NCBI RefSeq assembly: GCF_000382265.1
Contig: NZ_KB907979.1
Span: 144,103-208,102 of the forward strand
Length of the DNA stretch: 64,000 nt
Direction of reading: 5' to 3'
DNA from: Yoonia vestfoldensis DSM 16212
GTDB taxonomy: Bacteria; Pseudomonadota; Alphaproteobacteria; Rhodobacterales; Rhodobacteraceae
Shown here: piece by piece, positions 8,203-17,247 of the stretch
Layout: every line of letters begins with the position of its first letter
Numbering within the stretch: the first letter of the stretch is position 1
Translations under genes and position numbers: made by a program
Notes under the pieces: generated by a model
What the model was told of the DNA's origin: nothing
Databases searched by the model: none
The model's input: the letters and a program-made list of their open reading frames with translations, nothing else

Positions 8203-8857
8203 GGGCCAGACCGCGCGGCACGACGGCATCCCCTTGCGCTGCCACCAGACCGGGGCGCAGCGCGCCTTCGATCAGCGCCTCGGCCATGCGCCGTTCCTGC
8301 GCCATGCGGCCTTCGAACCACGACAGGATCGCGGCCAGCGGCATTGCCACGGCCAGCCCTGCCGCCGTCGTCATCAAGGCGACCCAGATCCCGCCTGCCA
8401 GCACGGACGGATCGACGGTCTGTCCTGCGTCCTGCATCGCGCGGAAGGCCGCGATCATCCCCAGCACGGTGCCGAAAAGCCCCAGAAGTGGGGCGGTCTG
8501 CGCCACGACATCAATCAGGCGAAACCCGGCCTCTAGCCGCGCCAACCGCGCCTCGGCGTAGGTATAAAGCCTTTCGCGGGAGTCGCGCGCCTGCAAGGCC
8601 AGCGCCAGAAGCGGCCCCAGATGCGACGGCGCCGCCTCGGCCAAGGCCAGCGCGCGGGCCTGTTGGCCCGCATCGGACGCCGCACGCGCCGCCAGCAAGG
8701 GTGCGTGCCGCCCGACGCCAGCGGTATAGAACTGCACCAGTTTCCACAGCACGACCGCGCCTGACAGCACCGACAGCCCGATGATCAGCGCGACGACCCA
8801 ACCGCCAAGGTCGATGAAACCCAGCAGCGCATCGCGCGCCTGATGAAGATGGATCAT
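8195..8857 (-). CDS. exbB: MotA/TolQ/ExbB proton-channel family protein
   Basis: Inner-membrane motor subunit of 220 residues. One membrane segment lies near the N terminus (GWVVALIIGLSVLSGAVVLW) and two form the C-terminal half. The conserved ExbB/TolQ stretch TAPLLGLFGTVLGMIAAF is followed by GGIWVALMTTAAGLAVAMP. The start at 8857 (MIHLHQARD) sits inside an ATGA overlap with the upstream small gene. Part of the leftward haem operon. Confidence 0.9.
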   Translation of the reverse strand: MIHLHQARDALLGFIDLGGWVVALIIGLSVLSGAVVLWKLVQFYTAGVGRHAPLLAARAASDAGQQARALALAEAAPSHLGPLLALALQARDSRERLYTYAEARLARLEAGFRLIDVVAQTAPLLGLFGTVLGMIAAFRAMQDAGQTVDPSVLAGGIWVALMTTAAGLAVAMPLAAILSWFEGRMAQERRMAEALIEGALRPGLVAAQGDAVVPRGLAHA

Positions 8858-9255
8858 TGCATCACCTCCACACCCGCGACCGACCCCGAAACGCGCAACG
8901 CCTGCGCACAAGTTGCCGGTTCAGCACCCGTGCAGGACGCGACACCGTTGACCAGCACCTGCGCGATATCCGTGCAGGCGATCCCTGCCACATCGAATTG
9001 CCGCACACGGCGCGACCCGAGCGGCAGGTCGCCCAGATCGAACAGCGTCAGCGCCGCAACCCGCCCTGCATGATCGAAAAGTACCGTTTCCAGCGCCAGC
9101 GTGGTCAAAGGCACCAGCGCGTTATCCGCGACAAAGGTCAGGCGACAGGCATTGTCCACCGGATCAAGCCGGTTGAGATCGAGCGCGATCCCGCCCGCAT
9201 CCTCTGCCGCCGCAGACCCTGCGACGGCAAGGGCAAGAAGTGTGATCCTTACCAT
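8854..9255 (-). CDS. Small exported protein with four cysteines, inside the haem operon
   Basis: 133 residues starting MVRITLLALAVAGSAAAED, with a clear signal peptide cleaved after SAAA. The mature part has four cysteines in the contexts NACRL, IACTD, ASCTG and ATCAQ, which could make two disulfides in the periplasm. The start overlaps the end of the receptor gene and the stop overlaps the exbB start, so it is built into the operon. I do not recognise a named domain. Position between the TonB-dependent receptor and exbB suggests an accessory periplasmic role in haem uptake, which is inference. Confidence 0.75.
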   Translation of the reverse strand: MVRITLLALAVAGSAAAEDAGGIALDLNRLDPVDNACRLTFVADNALVPLTTLALETVLFDHAGRVAALTLFDLGDLPLGSRRVRQFDVAGIACTDIAQVLVNGVASCTGAEPATCAQALRVSGSVAGVEVMQ

Positions 9256-11354
9256 GTGATCATCCGCGCAAGGCTGACCTTGACGCTCCGCCCGCGCCCT
9301 TCGTCCAAGGACAGGTTGTTGCGGTATTCGGTGTCGAACAGGTTTTCGACCGCCAATTGCACATCTAACCCGTCGAGCGCGCCAGTCTCGGGCTGCCATG
9401 TCACGAAAATGTCCTGCGTGCTGTAGCCCTCAAACGCGGTCTGGGTGATCGCGCCGGTCGTGCTGCTGCGGGTCGCGGTGGTGATGTCGTCGACAAAAGT
9501 ACCGCGCCAGCCGAATTCCAGCCCCTGATCGGGCAGCCGCCCGCCCAATGTCAGCGCCAGCGTATCGGCAGGCGTCGTGGGCAAGGTATAGTCGAACGTC
9601 CGGTCGGTGCCGCGCACGGTCGACAGGGCAAGCCTGCAGAACAGGCTTTGCATGTCATACCCCGCCTCAATCTCGGCACGTTCGAATGCGGCCTCGGACA
9701 GGTTGGCAAAGAATACCGGGTCGCTGGGGGCCGTGACGCTGACCAGCCCGTCGATCCGGTTGCGGAAGGCGGTCAGTTTCAGTTGCAGATTGTCATCCGC
9801 CACAAACAGCCCGTCGCGGCTGTAGGTCAGGCCCAGTTCGACATTCGTTGCCTCTTCCTTGTCCAGATCAAGCGCGGGGGCCTTGGTGGTCGAGAAGGAA
9901 TAGAGCTCGTCCAGCGTCGGCAGCCGTTCGGTGCGCGCGACCGACCCGAAAACGGACATATCATCTGTCACGTCGTATAGGGCGGCCAGCGTCAGCGCGC
10001 TGGCGTCGTCACTGACATTCTCACCGCCCGGCACGCCATCACCTGCCTCGCGTTCGGCAAAGTCGATCCGCCCGCCGGGGATGATGGTCAGCCGGTCACC
10101 GAACACGAATTCGGATTGCGCATAGACGCCGATCTTGCGGTCGCTGCCTTCGGGGTGGAACCCGAGGATACCGGCACTGTCGGCGACACGGTCCTGCGAT
10201 GTCGCCTGCATTCCGAAGGTCAGGAAATTCTGCCAGCCCGCGCCGCTGAAATCGGCGGTGTTCTCGGCCTTCAGCATCGTCGTGCGATAGGCGTAGGTCA
10301 CGTCGCAAAAGACGTTGGCATTGGACGCGAACGGCAGACAAGTCTGCGGCGCGCCCGCCGTGCTGCGCGCGTCGGATTGTTCCACGGTCGTGTCCGCATA
10401 GGCCAGTTGCACGCGCGGATTGAACCAGCCGCCGCCCGCATTTTCCCATTCCACGCTCAGCGTATCGTCGACGACCGACCTGTCCACATTGCCAAAGGCC
10501 CCCGCAATCGGATCACCGCCGCCGGTCTGCGCCAGCGTCGTATCATCCGCGTCTGACAAGAACCGCTGTGCCGACAGCCGCAGGGTCTGCGTGTCGTTCA
10601 GCCGGAACGTGCCTTTGAGCAAGGCGGATGGTGCCTCGAATTCACTGCCGACGACCGGATTGCCTGCGCCATCCTCGAAATCCTCGGACCTGCGATAGCC
10701 GAGTGCGGCAAGGAATTCGGCCCCCTCGGTCGGCCGTGCGGCATAGATCAGCGACCCGAACTGGCCGTTGCCGTTGCTCTCAAACCCGTACTTCAGCCGC
10801 AGCGCGCCGGTGCCGTCTGCGGGGACGAAATCGCCCGCGTCCTTGGTTTCAAAGTTCACCACACCTCCGATTGCCCCCGAACCGTACAGCGTGGCCGACC
10901 CCGGCCCGCGCAACACCTCGACCCGGCGGTAAAGCTCGGGGTCCGAAAAGAACGACCCCAACCGGTATTGTTCATAGAATTTCGGCACGCCATCGACGTT
11001 GACGATGATCCGCGCCTCGGATGCGGATTGTTCCGTCGCGCCAATCCCGCGGATGTTGAAGGCAAAGCCCAGCGGCCGGTCCGACCCTGCGGTCTGCGCG
11101 CCGGGCACGTTGCGCAGGATCTGGCCCACGTTGGCCGCCTGTTCGCGGTCGATGTCCTGCTGGTCCAGCACGCTGACCGCCTGTGGCGTGTCGATCGCGA
11201 CCTTCTGCTGGCCAGCACCAAAGATCAGCCGCCCCAGAAAGGTGCCACTGTCCAGTTGTGTCTGTTGGGCGGCGGCTGTGCCCGCCGCAAGGATCGCTGT
11301 CGTCGTCAAAAGGCAGGTCATGCCCAGCCTGCGGGGGTGCATGCGCATCGTCAT
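9249..11354 (-). CDS. hmuR: TonB-dependent outer-membrane receptor, probable haem/haemoprotein receptor
   Basis: 701-residue outer-membrane protein with signal peptide (cleavage near AGTAAAQQ), an N-terminal plug domain (QAVSVLDQQDIDREQAANVG, then VPGAQTAGSDRPLGFAFNIR and IIVNVDGVPKFYEQYR) and a long C-terminal barrel ending in the aromatic W expected for barrel insertion. In the barrel, ERLPTLDELYSFST occupies the position of the conserved block seen in haem receptors. The start at 11354 is chosen because GGAG precedes it by 6 bases. Head-to-head with hmuS and in an operon with tonB/exbBD, it is best read as the haem receptor; an iron-siderophore ligand is less likely. Confidence 0.85.
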   Translation of the reverse strand: MTMRMHPRRLGMTCLLTTTAILAAGTAAAQQTQLDSGTFLGRLIFGAGQQKVAIDTPQAVSVLDQQDIDREQAANVGQILRNVPGAQTAGSDRPLGFAFNIRGIGATEQSASEARIIVNVDGVPKFYEQYRLGSFFSDPELYRRVEVLRGPGSATLYGSGAIGGVVNFETKDAGDFVPADGTGALRLKYGFESNGNGQFGSLIYAARPTEGAEFLAALGYRRSEDFEDGAGNPVVGSEFEAPSALLKGTFRLNDTQTLRLSAQRFLSDADDTTLAQTGGGDPIAGAFGNVDRSVVDDTLSVEWENAGGGWFNPRVQLAYADTTVEQSDARSTAGAPQTCLPFASNANVFCDVTYAYRTTMLKAENTADFSGAGWQNFLTFGMQATSQDRVADSAGILGFHPEGSDRKIGVYAQSEFVFGDRLTIIPGGRIDFAEREAGDGVPGGENVSDDASALTLAALYDVTDDMSVFGSVARTERLPTLDELYSFSTTKAPALDLDKEEATNVELGLTYSRDGLFVADDNLQLKLTAFRNRIDGLVSVTAPSDPVFFANLSEAAFERAEIEAGYDMQSLFCRLALSTVRGTDRTFDYTLPTTPADTLALTLGGRLPDQGLEFGWRGTFVDDITTATRSSTTGAITQTAFEGYSTQDIFVTWQPETGALDGLDVQLAVENLFDTEYRNNLSLDEGRGRSVKVSLARMITW

Positions 11355-11438
11355 TCCGAGTCTCCATCCGGATAAATTGTTTTCGGCTGGCTGTTCGGCT
11401 GGCATGTCTCAAGGTGTCTTGACCCCCGACGAGCGGTG

Positions 11439-11465
11439 TTCTAATTAACCTGATAGAAACAGTCA
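11439..11465. promoter_or_regulatory. Candidate iron-responsive operator between hmuR and hmuS
   Basis: In the 214-base divergent gap two overlapping symmetric elements are visible: TTCTA (11439-11443) and TAGAA (11454-11458) as a perfect inverted repeat spaced by 10, and TGA-N9-TCA at 11451-11465. The half sites TTCTAA/TAGAA resemble alphaproteobacterial Irr boxes, and TGA-N9-TCA matches the RirA iron box. Only one may be real. Iron- or haem-dependent control of both operons is expected from the gene content. Confidence 0.45.
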
Positions 11466-11568
11466 AGTACTGCGCCAGATCTTCCAGCCATGCCCTTTGC
11501 GGCAACGCCAGATCCGGGACCTCGCGCTTCCACGCCTGCCCAATGCGGGCCTAACGGAGGTCAAACCC

Positions 11569-12609
11569 ATGATTCTATCCCCCGACCGCGCCGCGGCGAT
11601 TGCCACCGCCCGCGCCGAGAAACCGAAAATGCGCGAACGCGATCTCGCCGATGTGCTGGGCATCCGCGAGGCAGAGATCCTTGCCGCCGATCTGGGGCAT
11701 GGCGTGCGCCGCATCATCGCGGACCCTGACCAGCTCTTGCCGCGTGTGGCGGCGCTGGGTGATGTGATGGCGCTGACGCGCAATGATTTCTGCGTGCATG
11801 AACGGCGCGGCCAGTACACGGATTTTCATGCAGGCGCACATGCGGCGATGGTGCTTGGCCCCGATATCGACCTGCGGATCTTTCCGCGCCACTGGGTCCA
11901 CGGTTTTGCGGTCGAACGCACCGGGGCAGACGGCACACGGCGCAGCCTGCAGGTGTTCGACGCCGCAGGCGATGCGGTCCACAAGATTTATCTGGGGCCA
12001 GACTCCGACCTTGCCGCATTTGATGCGCTGGTCACCGATCTGGCGGTGGCCGATGACGCGCCTTTCGATCTGGCGCCGCGCGCCTTGCCCGAACCTGTGC
12101 GCGTAAACGACGCCAAGCTGGGCGAATTGCGCAGTGCTTGGGAAAAGATGACCGATACGCACCAGTTTCTTGCGCTGACCAGCCGTTTGAAATTCGACCG
12201 CCTGGGCGCATACCGGTCCATCGGTGCGCCCTGGGCTGTGCCGCTGCCGGTCAACGCCGTCGAACAGGCGCTGGGGCAAGCGAGGGCGCAGGGCGTGCCG
12301 ATCATGGTCTTTGTCGGCAATCGCGGCTGTATCCAGATCCATTCCGGCCCTGTCGCACGACTGGGACCGATGGGGCCGTGGTTCAACGTGCTGGACCCCC
12401 GTTTCAACCTGCATCTGCGCGCCGACAAGGTGGCCGAGGTCTGGCTGGTGCGCAAACCCACCAAACGCGGCGACGCCATTTCGGTCGAGGCGTTCGACAA
12501 GGACGGCCGCCTGATCCTGCAGATTTTCGGCAAACGCAGCGAGGCCGCGACCGATACCGGCGCTTGGGATGCTTTGGCCGAAGCCTTGGCAGGCGAGGTG
12601 GTGGCATGA
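11569..12609 (+). CDS. hmuS: Haemin-degrading factor / cytoplasmic haem-handling protein
   Basis: 346-residue cytoplasmic protein of the HemS/HmuS/ChuX-type family that takes haem from the ABC transporter and supports its breakdown or storage. The family's two internal halves are visible: the first has DVMALTRNDFCVHERRGQY with a following histidine-rich PRHWVHGFAVE, and the second repeats with IMVFVGNRGCIQIHSGPV and WFNVLDPRFNLHLR. The start at 11569 is supported by GGAGG 8 bases upstream; an in-frame ATG at 11497 has none. The stop overlaps the hmuT start (ATGA). Length is normal for the family. Confidence 0.92.
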   Translation: MILSPDRAAAIATARAEKPKMRERDLADVLGIREAEILAADLGHGVRRIIADPDQLLPRVAALGDVMALTRNDFCVHERRGQYTDFHAGAHAAMVLGPDIDLRIFPRHWVHGFAVERTGADGTRRSLQVFDAAGDAVHKIYLGPDSDLAAFDALVTDLAVADDAPFDLAPRALPEPVRVNDAKLGELRSAWEKMTDTHQFLALTSRLKFDRLGAYRSIGAPWAVPLPVNAVEQALGQARAQGVPIMVFVGNRGCIQIHSGPVARLGPMGPWFNVLDPRFNLHLRADKVAEVWLVRKPTKRGDAISVEAFDKDGRLILQIFGKRSEAATDTGAWDALAEALAGEVVA

Positions 12610-13466
12610 TCCGCCAAATCACAACCAGCCTTGCGGCGGTGGTGGCGCTGGCCCCTGCAGCCTTTGCCGACACGCCGTCGCGCGTTGTCGCTGCGGGCGG
12701 GTCTGTCGCGGAAATCATCCATGCGCTGGGCGCGGGCGAGGCTTTGATCGCACGCGATACCACGTCATCTTTCCCGCCCGAGGTCGCAGCCTTGCCCGAT
12801 ATAGGCTATGTGCGCGCGCTGTCGGCGGAAAACCTGATCGCGATGGACCCGGACATGATCATCGCCGAACATGATGCAGGCCCGCCCGAAGTGCTGGATA
12901 TGCTGGCGCGGACAGATATCCCGCTGGTAATGGTGCCCCAGGCGCTAACCCCTGACGGTGTGGCCGCCAAGATCGCCACTGTGGCCGCCGCACTTGACCT
13001 GCCCGAGGCAGGCGCCGCCCTGCAGGCCGAGGTCGCAGCGCAGCTGGAGGCGGCACGGATCGCGGGCGATGCCTTGCCGACCGCCCCGCGCGTGATGTTC
13101 ATCCTGTCGATGCAGGGGGGCCGCTTGCTGGTCGGCGGGGCGGGCACCTCTGCCGAGGCGATGATCGACATGGCCGGTGGCACAAATGCCGTCACGGGGC
13201 TGGAAGGCTACAAGCCGCTGACAGACGAGGCCGCCATTGCCGCGAACCCTGACCTGATCCTGATGATGGACCGTGGTGGGGATCACGCCGTGACACGTGC
13301 CGATATCACCGCCCATCCGGCCTTGGGGCTGACCGATGCCGCCCTCAACGGGCGTGTCGTCACGATGGACGGGCTCTATCTGCTGGGCTTTGGCCCGCGC
13401 ACGGGGGCTGCGGCGCTGGAGCTGAACAGCCACCTGCGCCTGCTGGCGGATGAGGGGGAAGGCTGA
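12606..13466 (+). CDS. hmuT: Haem ABC transporter periplasmic binding protein
   Basis: 286 residues with a signal peptide (MIRQITTSLAAVVALAPAAFA). The mature part is a class III periplasmic binding protein starting SRVVAAGGSVAEIIHALGAG, with conserved DTTSSFPPEVAALPDIGYVR and LLVGGAGTSAEAMIDMAGGT stretches typical of HmuT. It delivers haem to HmuUV. The ATG at 12606 lies inside the hmuS stop overlap and an in-frame extension upstream is only a shadow of hmuS. The next gene starts within the stop codon (TGATG), so the four genes are translationally coupled. Confidence 0.92.
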   Translation: MIRQITTSLAAVVALAPAAFADTPSRVVAAGGSVAEIIHALGAGEALIARDTTSSFPPEVAALPDIGYVRALSAENLIAMDPDMIIAEHDAGPPEVLDMLARTDIPLVMVPQALTPDGVAAKIATVAAALDLPEAGAALQAEVAAQLEAARIAGDALPTAPRVMFILSMQGGRLLVGGAGTSAEAMIDMAGGTNAVTGLEGYKPLTDEAAIAANPDLILMMDRGGDHAVTRADITAHPALGLTDAALNGRVVTMDGLYLLGFGPRTGAAALELNSHLRLLADEGEG

Positions 13467-14533
13467 TGGTCGCCCTTGCCGATACCCCCGTGATGGCGGG
13501 CGACAGGTCCCAGCGCGCGCGGCGTGTGGCCTTCGGGCTGGCGGGGCTGTTGGGGCTGACCGGCCTTCTCAGCCTGTCGCATGGCGCGTCGGGCGTGCGC
13601 CTCGACCTTGTGCTGCAAAACTGGCTCGCGGGCGAGGCTGTCCCCGCACGCGACTGGCTGATCCTGTGGGAAATCCGGCTGCCACGGATGCTGACCGGCG
13701 TGCTGGTCGGCGCGTCACTGGCCGTGGGCGGCGCGGTGATGCAGGGCCTGTTCCGCAATCCGCTGGCCGATCCCGGGCTGGTCGGTGTCGGTGCCGGGGC
13801 GGGTCTGGGTGCGGTGCTGGCCATCGTGCTGGGCGGACAGGCGCCTGCATGGGTCGCTGCTTGGCTGGGCTGGAACATGGTGCCGGTTGCGGCTTTTATC
13901 GGTGGCTGGCTGTCGACCATGGTGCTTTACCGCGTTTCGACCCGCGCGGGGCGCACCTCGACTGCAACGATGCTGCTGGCGGGGATCGCACTTGGCGCGC
14001 TGGCGGGGGCGGCGACGGGGATCCTCGTCTATATTGCGGATGACCGGCAATTGCGCGACCTGACCTTCTGGGGTCTGGGGTCGCTGGGCGGCGCGTCATG
14101 GCCCAAGATCGCGGCGGCCGGTCCCGTCATGCTGCTGGCGCTGCTGGCTGCACCTTTTCTGGCGCGCGGGCTGAACGGGCTGTCCTTGGGTGAGGCTGCG
14201 GCGCATCACATCGGGCTGCCGGTGCAACGGGTCAAACATGTGGCCATCCTAACGGTTGCTGCGGCGACTGGGGCCGCCGTGGCGGTATCGGGCGGCATCG
14301 GGTTTATCGGGATCGTGGTGCCGCATCTGCTGCGGCTCGCCACAGGGCCGGACCACCGCTATCTGCTGGTCAATGCAGCTTTGCTGGGCGCGACGCTTTT
14401 GCTGCTGGCCGATCTGATCGCGCGCAGCATCATCGCACCAGCCGAACTGCCCATCGGGATCGTCACGGCGGTGATCGGCGCGCCGGTGTTCCTGTGGATC
14501 CTGCTGCGCCGCCGTGGCTTGGTGGATTTGTGA
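13466..14533 (+). CDS. hmuU: Haem ABC transporter permease (FecCD family)
   Basis: 355-residue polytopic membrane protein of the FecCD/BtuC type. Family hallmarks are LPRMLTGVLVGASLAVGGAV and MQGLFRNPLADPGLVGVGAG near the N terminus, TFWGLGSLGGASWPKI in the middle, and SGGIGFIGIVVPHLLR near the C terminus. It forms the dimeric channel on which HmuV acts. Its start and stop codons overlap its neighbours by single bases. Confidence 0.93.
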   Translation: MVALADTPVMAGDRSQRARRVAFGLAGLLGLTGLLSLSHGASGVRLDLVLQNWLAGEAVPARDWLILWEIRLPRMLTGVLVGASLAVGGAVMQGLFRNPLADPGLVGVGAGAGLGAVLAIVLGGQAPAWVAAWLGWNMVPVAAFIGGWLSTMVLYRVSTRAGRTSTATMLLAGIALGALAGAATGILVYIADDRQLRDLTFWGLGSLGGASWPKIAAAGPVMLLALLAAPFLARGLNGLSLGEAAAHHIGLPVQRVKHVAILTVAAATGAAVAVSGGIGFIGIVVPHLLRLATGPDHRYLLVNAALLGATLLLLADLIARSIIAPAELPIGIVTAVIGAPVFLWILLRRRGLVDL

Positions 14534-15321
14534 TGCTGAGCATTCGCTCTCTGCGCGCCTCTCTCGGTCGGACACCCGTGTTGCACGGGATCAGCGCCAG
14601 CGCCGCCGCCGGCCGGATCGTCGCGGTGATCGGGCCAAACGGGTCGGGCAAGACCACGCTCTTGCGCGCCATTTCCGGCGATGTCGCCTATGACGGGCGG
14701 ATCGCGCTGGACGGGGATGATCTGGCCGACCTCAAACCATGGGAGCTTGCCGCGCGGCGCGGCGTGCTGCCACAAGCGGCGGCGCTGGCCTTTCCTTTCA
14801 CCGTGGCCGAGGTCGTGCGCCTTGGGCTGACCAGCGGCACGCAGGCGGACCGGGCCGACCTGATCGGGCGCGCGCTGGCCGAGGTCGATCTGGCCGGCTT
14901 TTCAGGGCGGTATTATCAGGAATTGTCCGGTGGTCAGCAGGCGCGTGTGCAACTGGCCCGCGTGCGCGCGCAGGTCTGGGAACCGGTCGTCGCAGGCCGC
15001 CCCCGCTGGCTGTTTCTGGACGAACCTGTCGCCGCACTGGATATTGCGCACCAGATCGGCGTGATGCGCGTGCTACGCCGCTTTGCCGATGCAGGGGGCG
15101 GTGTGGTTATCGTGCTGCATGACCTGAACCTTGCCGCGATGGTGGCCGACGATGTCTGGCTGATTAATGACGGGTTGCTTCTGGACGCTGGATCGCCCGC
15201 GCGGGTCATCGGCGGGCCAGCCCTGGCCGAGGCCTACGGCTGTCCGATCAAGGCGAACCGCCTGCCCGACGCGCAAGCGACATTCGTGCTGCCGCATGGG
15301 CTGTGGACGGCTGCGGGTTGA
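14533..15321 (+). CDS. hmuV: Haem ABC transporter ATP-binding protein
   Basis: 262-residue ATPase of the haem importer. Walker A is GPNGSGKTTLLRAISG, the signature is LSGGQQARVQLARVRAQ, Walker B is WLFLDEPVAALDIAHQ, followed by the switch histidine in VIVLHDLNLAA. It starts at the ATG within the hmuU stop (TGATG at 14531-14535). It is the last gene of the rightward haem operon; the convergent PQQ dehydrogenase ends 36 bases on and no clear terminator hairpin is seen between them. Confidence 0.93.
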   Translation: MLSIRSLRASLGRTPVLHGISASAAAGRIVAVIGPNGSGKTTLLRAISGDVAYDGRIALDGDDLADLKPWELAARRGVLPQAAALAFPFTVAEVVRLGLTSGTQADRADLIGRALAEVDLAGFSGRYYQELSGGQQARVQLARVRAQVWEPVVAGRPRWLFLDEPVAALDIAHQIGVMRVLRRFADAGGGVVIVLHDLNLAAMVADDVWLINDGLLLDAGSPARVIGGPALAEAYGCPIKANRLPDAQATFVLPHGLWTAAG

Positions 15322-15357
15322 AACGCGCGGGCAACAGATGCGGCATCGCGACCAGCC

Positions 15358-17247
15358 TCAGTCACGCGGAAGCCGGTATGCCACCGCCTGATCCGATACC
15401 TCTGGCTTGAGGATCGAATTGCCGCCGACGGCGAAGACGACGTAATCCTCGCCTTCATGGGTGAAGACCGCAGGTATCGACACGGCAGGCGCTTCGACCA
15501 GATCGGACCAGACTTCTTCGCCGGTCGCGGCATCAAGCGCGCGGACACGCGAATCCATCGACGCGCCGATGAACACAACCCCACCCGCCGTCACGACAGG
15601 CCCGCCAAGCGTCGGAGACCCCCAGTCGCGCAGGCCATAGAAACCGTTGAACTGGGCCATGCCGAAAGGCACTTCATAAAGCAAGTCACCCGTTGCAAGG
15701 TCGATGGCCGAGAATGTGCCGAACGGTGGCTCCCAACAGGGAATGCCCAGCCAGTTGCTCCAGTCTGTCAGATAGATTCCATAGGGAGAATCGGCCTGCG
15801 GAGAAAAGCCTTCCTCGTTACCGCCGCCCCCGTCGTTGATCTGTTCGTATTCCGCGCGCGGGATCAGGCGGATGAACTGCACGATCCGCGACGCGTTGGC
15901 GTAAAGAATGCCATTGCGCGGATCAATCGCGACACCGCCCCAGTTTGTCGCGCCCGCAGTGCCCGGAAAGAACAATGTCCCTTGTTCAGACGGTGGTGTG
16001 AACATGCCTTCATACAGGTATTGCTCGCGCTCGCGCGAACATTGGCCAAGACTGACGAGATCGGACAAAGCCCAGACATCGGGCAATTGCTCGGGATTGC
16101 CGAGAGCTGCGGGCAGCGTCGGGAACGGCTGGGTCGGGACCGTGACTTCGCCTTGGGTGGTGCTTTGCGGCACTGCGCGTTCTTCAATGGGGAAGAGCGG
16201 TTCTCCGGTGCGGCGGTCAAGGACAAACAGAAAGCCTTGTTTGGTCGCCTGGACAAGCGCAGGGATGATTTCGCCGTCGCGGGGAATATCGACCAGCGAA
16301 GGTGCCGAGGGCGTGTCATAATCCCAGATGTCGTGCCGGATATGCTGGAAAGACCAGACAATTTCGCCGGTTGCGATGTCAAGCGCGGTGACGGAGGTTG
16401 CCAACGGGATCGGATCGGTCCGGTCGCCGCCCCAATAATTGGGGCTGGGCGAGGACACCGGCGCATAAACCAATCCCAGATCAAGATCGGCGGTCATCGC
16501 GGTCCAGATGTTCGCCGTGCCGGTACGCGGAATCAACTCTTCTGGAATGAACCCCGTGTCCCACAGCAATTCGCCTGTCCGCGCATCGATCGCCAAAAGA
16601 TTGCCGGGCGGCGCGACGGAATATTCCCAATCCATGCCAGCCCACCCCAACAGCAGGGTGTCGCCCGCAACCAGCGGCGGTTGCAGCAGCGAAAAGGGGA
16701 AAACGTCGTTGACGTCGTTCCACTGGTTGACGTTGAGCACGCCACCATCAGCGAAATCGGCGCAGCGTTCGCCGGTGTCGGCATCGACCGCATGCAATTC
16801 GGCGTCCATCGTGCCAAGGTAGACACGTTTTTCACATGCGCCGTCCTGACCGCTTTCCCAATAGGCGACACCGCGGTTTTTCAGCGCGGGCTGGGTCAAA
16901 GGTTCAAGCGCGGATTCGCTGTCATAGGACCAGCGTTCCCCGCCAGTCGCGGGGTCAAGCGCGATGATCCTGTAAAACGGCGTGCCAAGATAAAGCGTGC
17001 CGTTGGCATAGACAGGTGTGGCCGACCAGACTGTTTCCGGCAGATCCCCCGATCCGTCGGCAACGTCGCCGGTCCGGTATTCCCAGACCCGTTCCAGATC
17101 ACCGACAGTGTCGGGGGTAAGGCTTTGGGTATTCGAAAACTTGGTTGACCCCAGATCGCCGTGGAAAGACGTCCAGCTGTCTTGCTGGGCAAGCGCAGTT
17201 TGTGCGCTCAGCAGGATCATTGCGGCGGGAAAGAGGATCTTTTTCAT
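15358..17247 (-). CDS. PQQ-dependent dehydrogenase, glucose/quinate-type catalytic subunit
   Basis: Periplasmic quinoprotein of 629 residues with a signal peptide (cleavage after TALA). The eight-bladed propeller repeats show as ALDPATGGERWSY, AVDADTGERC, AIDARTGELLWDTG, ALDIATGEIVWSFQ and ALDAATGEEVWSD. IRHDIWDYDTPSAPSLVDI is the conserved catalytic-site region of membrane glucose/quinate dehydrogenases, and GTAGATNWGGVAIDPRNG is also family-typical. Classic Gcd proteins (about 800 residues) carry an N-terminal membrane domain; here that part is a separate upstream gene linked by ATGA. Electrons would go to ubiquinone. The sugar, alcohol or acid substrate is unknown, and no PQQ biosynthesis genes are in the window. 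Confidence 0.88.
   Translation of the reverse strand: MKKILFPAAMILLSAQTALAQQDSWTSFHGDLGSTKFSNTQSLTPDTVGDLERVWEYRTGDVADGSGDLPETVWSATPVYANGTLYLGTPFYRIIALDPATGGERWSYDSESALEPLTQPALKNRGVAYWESGQDGACEKRVYLGTMDAELHAVDADTGERCADFADGGVLNVNQWNDVNDVFPFSLLQPPLVAGDTLLLGWAGMDWEYSVAPPGNLLAIDARTGELLWDTGFIPEELIPRTGTANIWTAMTADLDLGLVYAPVSSPSPNYWGGDRTDPIPLATSVTALDIATGEIVWSFQHIRHDIWDYDTPSAPSLVDIPRDGEIIPALVQATKQGFLFVLDRRTGEPLFPIEERAVPQSTTQGEVTVPTQPFPTLPAALGNPEQLPDVWALSDLVSLGQCSREREQYLYEGMFTPPSEQGTLFFPGTAGATNWGGVAIDPRNGILYANASRIVQFIRLIPRAEYEQINDGGGGNEEGFSPQADSPYGIYLTDWSNWLGIPCWEPPFGTFSAIDLATGDLLYEVPFGMAQFNGFYGLRDWGSPTLGGPVVTAGGVVFIGASMDSRVRALDAATGEEVWSDLVEAPAVSIPAVFTHEGEDYVVFAVGGNSILKPEVSDQAVAYRLPRD

Noticed and set aside
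15457..17148. 563-codon open frame antisense to the PQQ dehydrogenase
   Set aside because: Shadow frame. The minus strand has conserved quinoprotein repeats.
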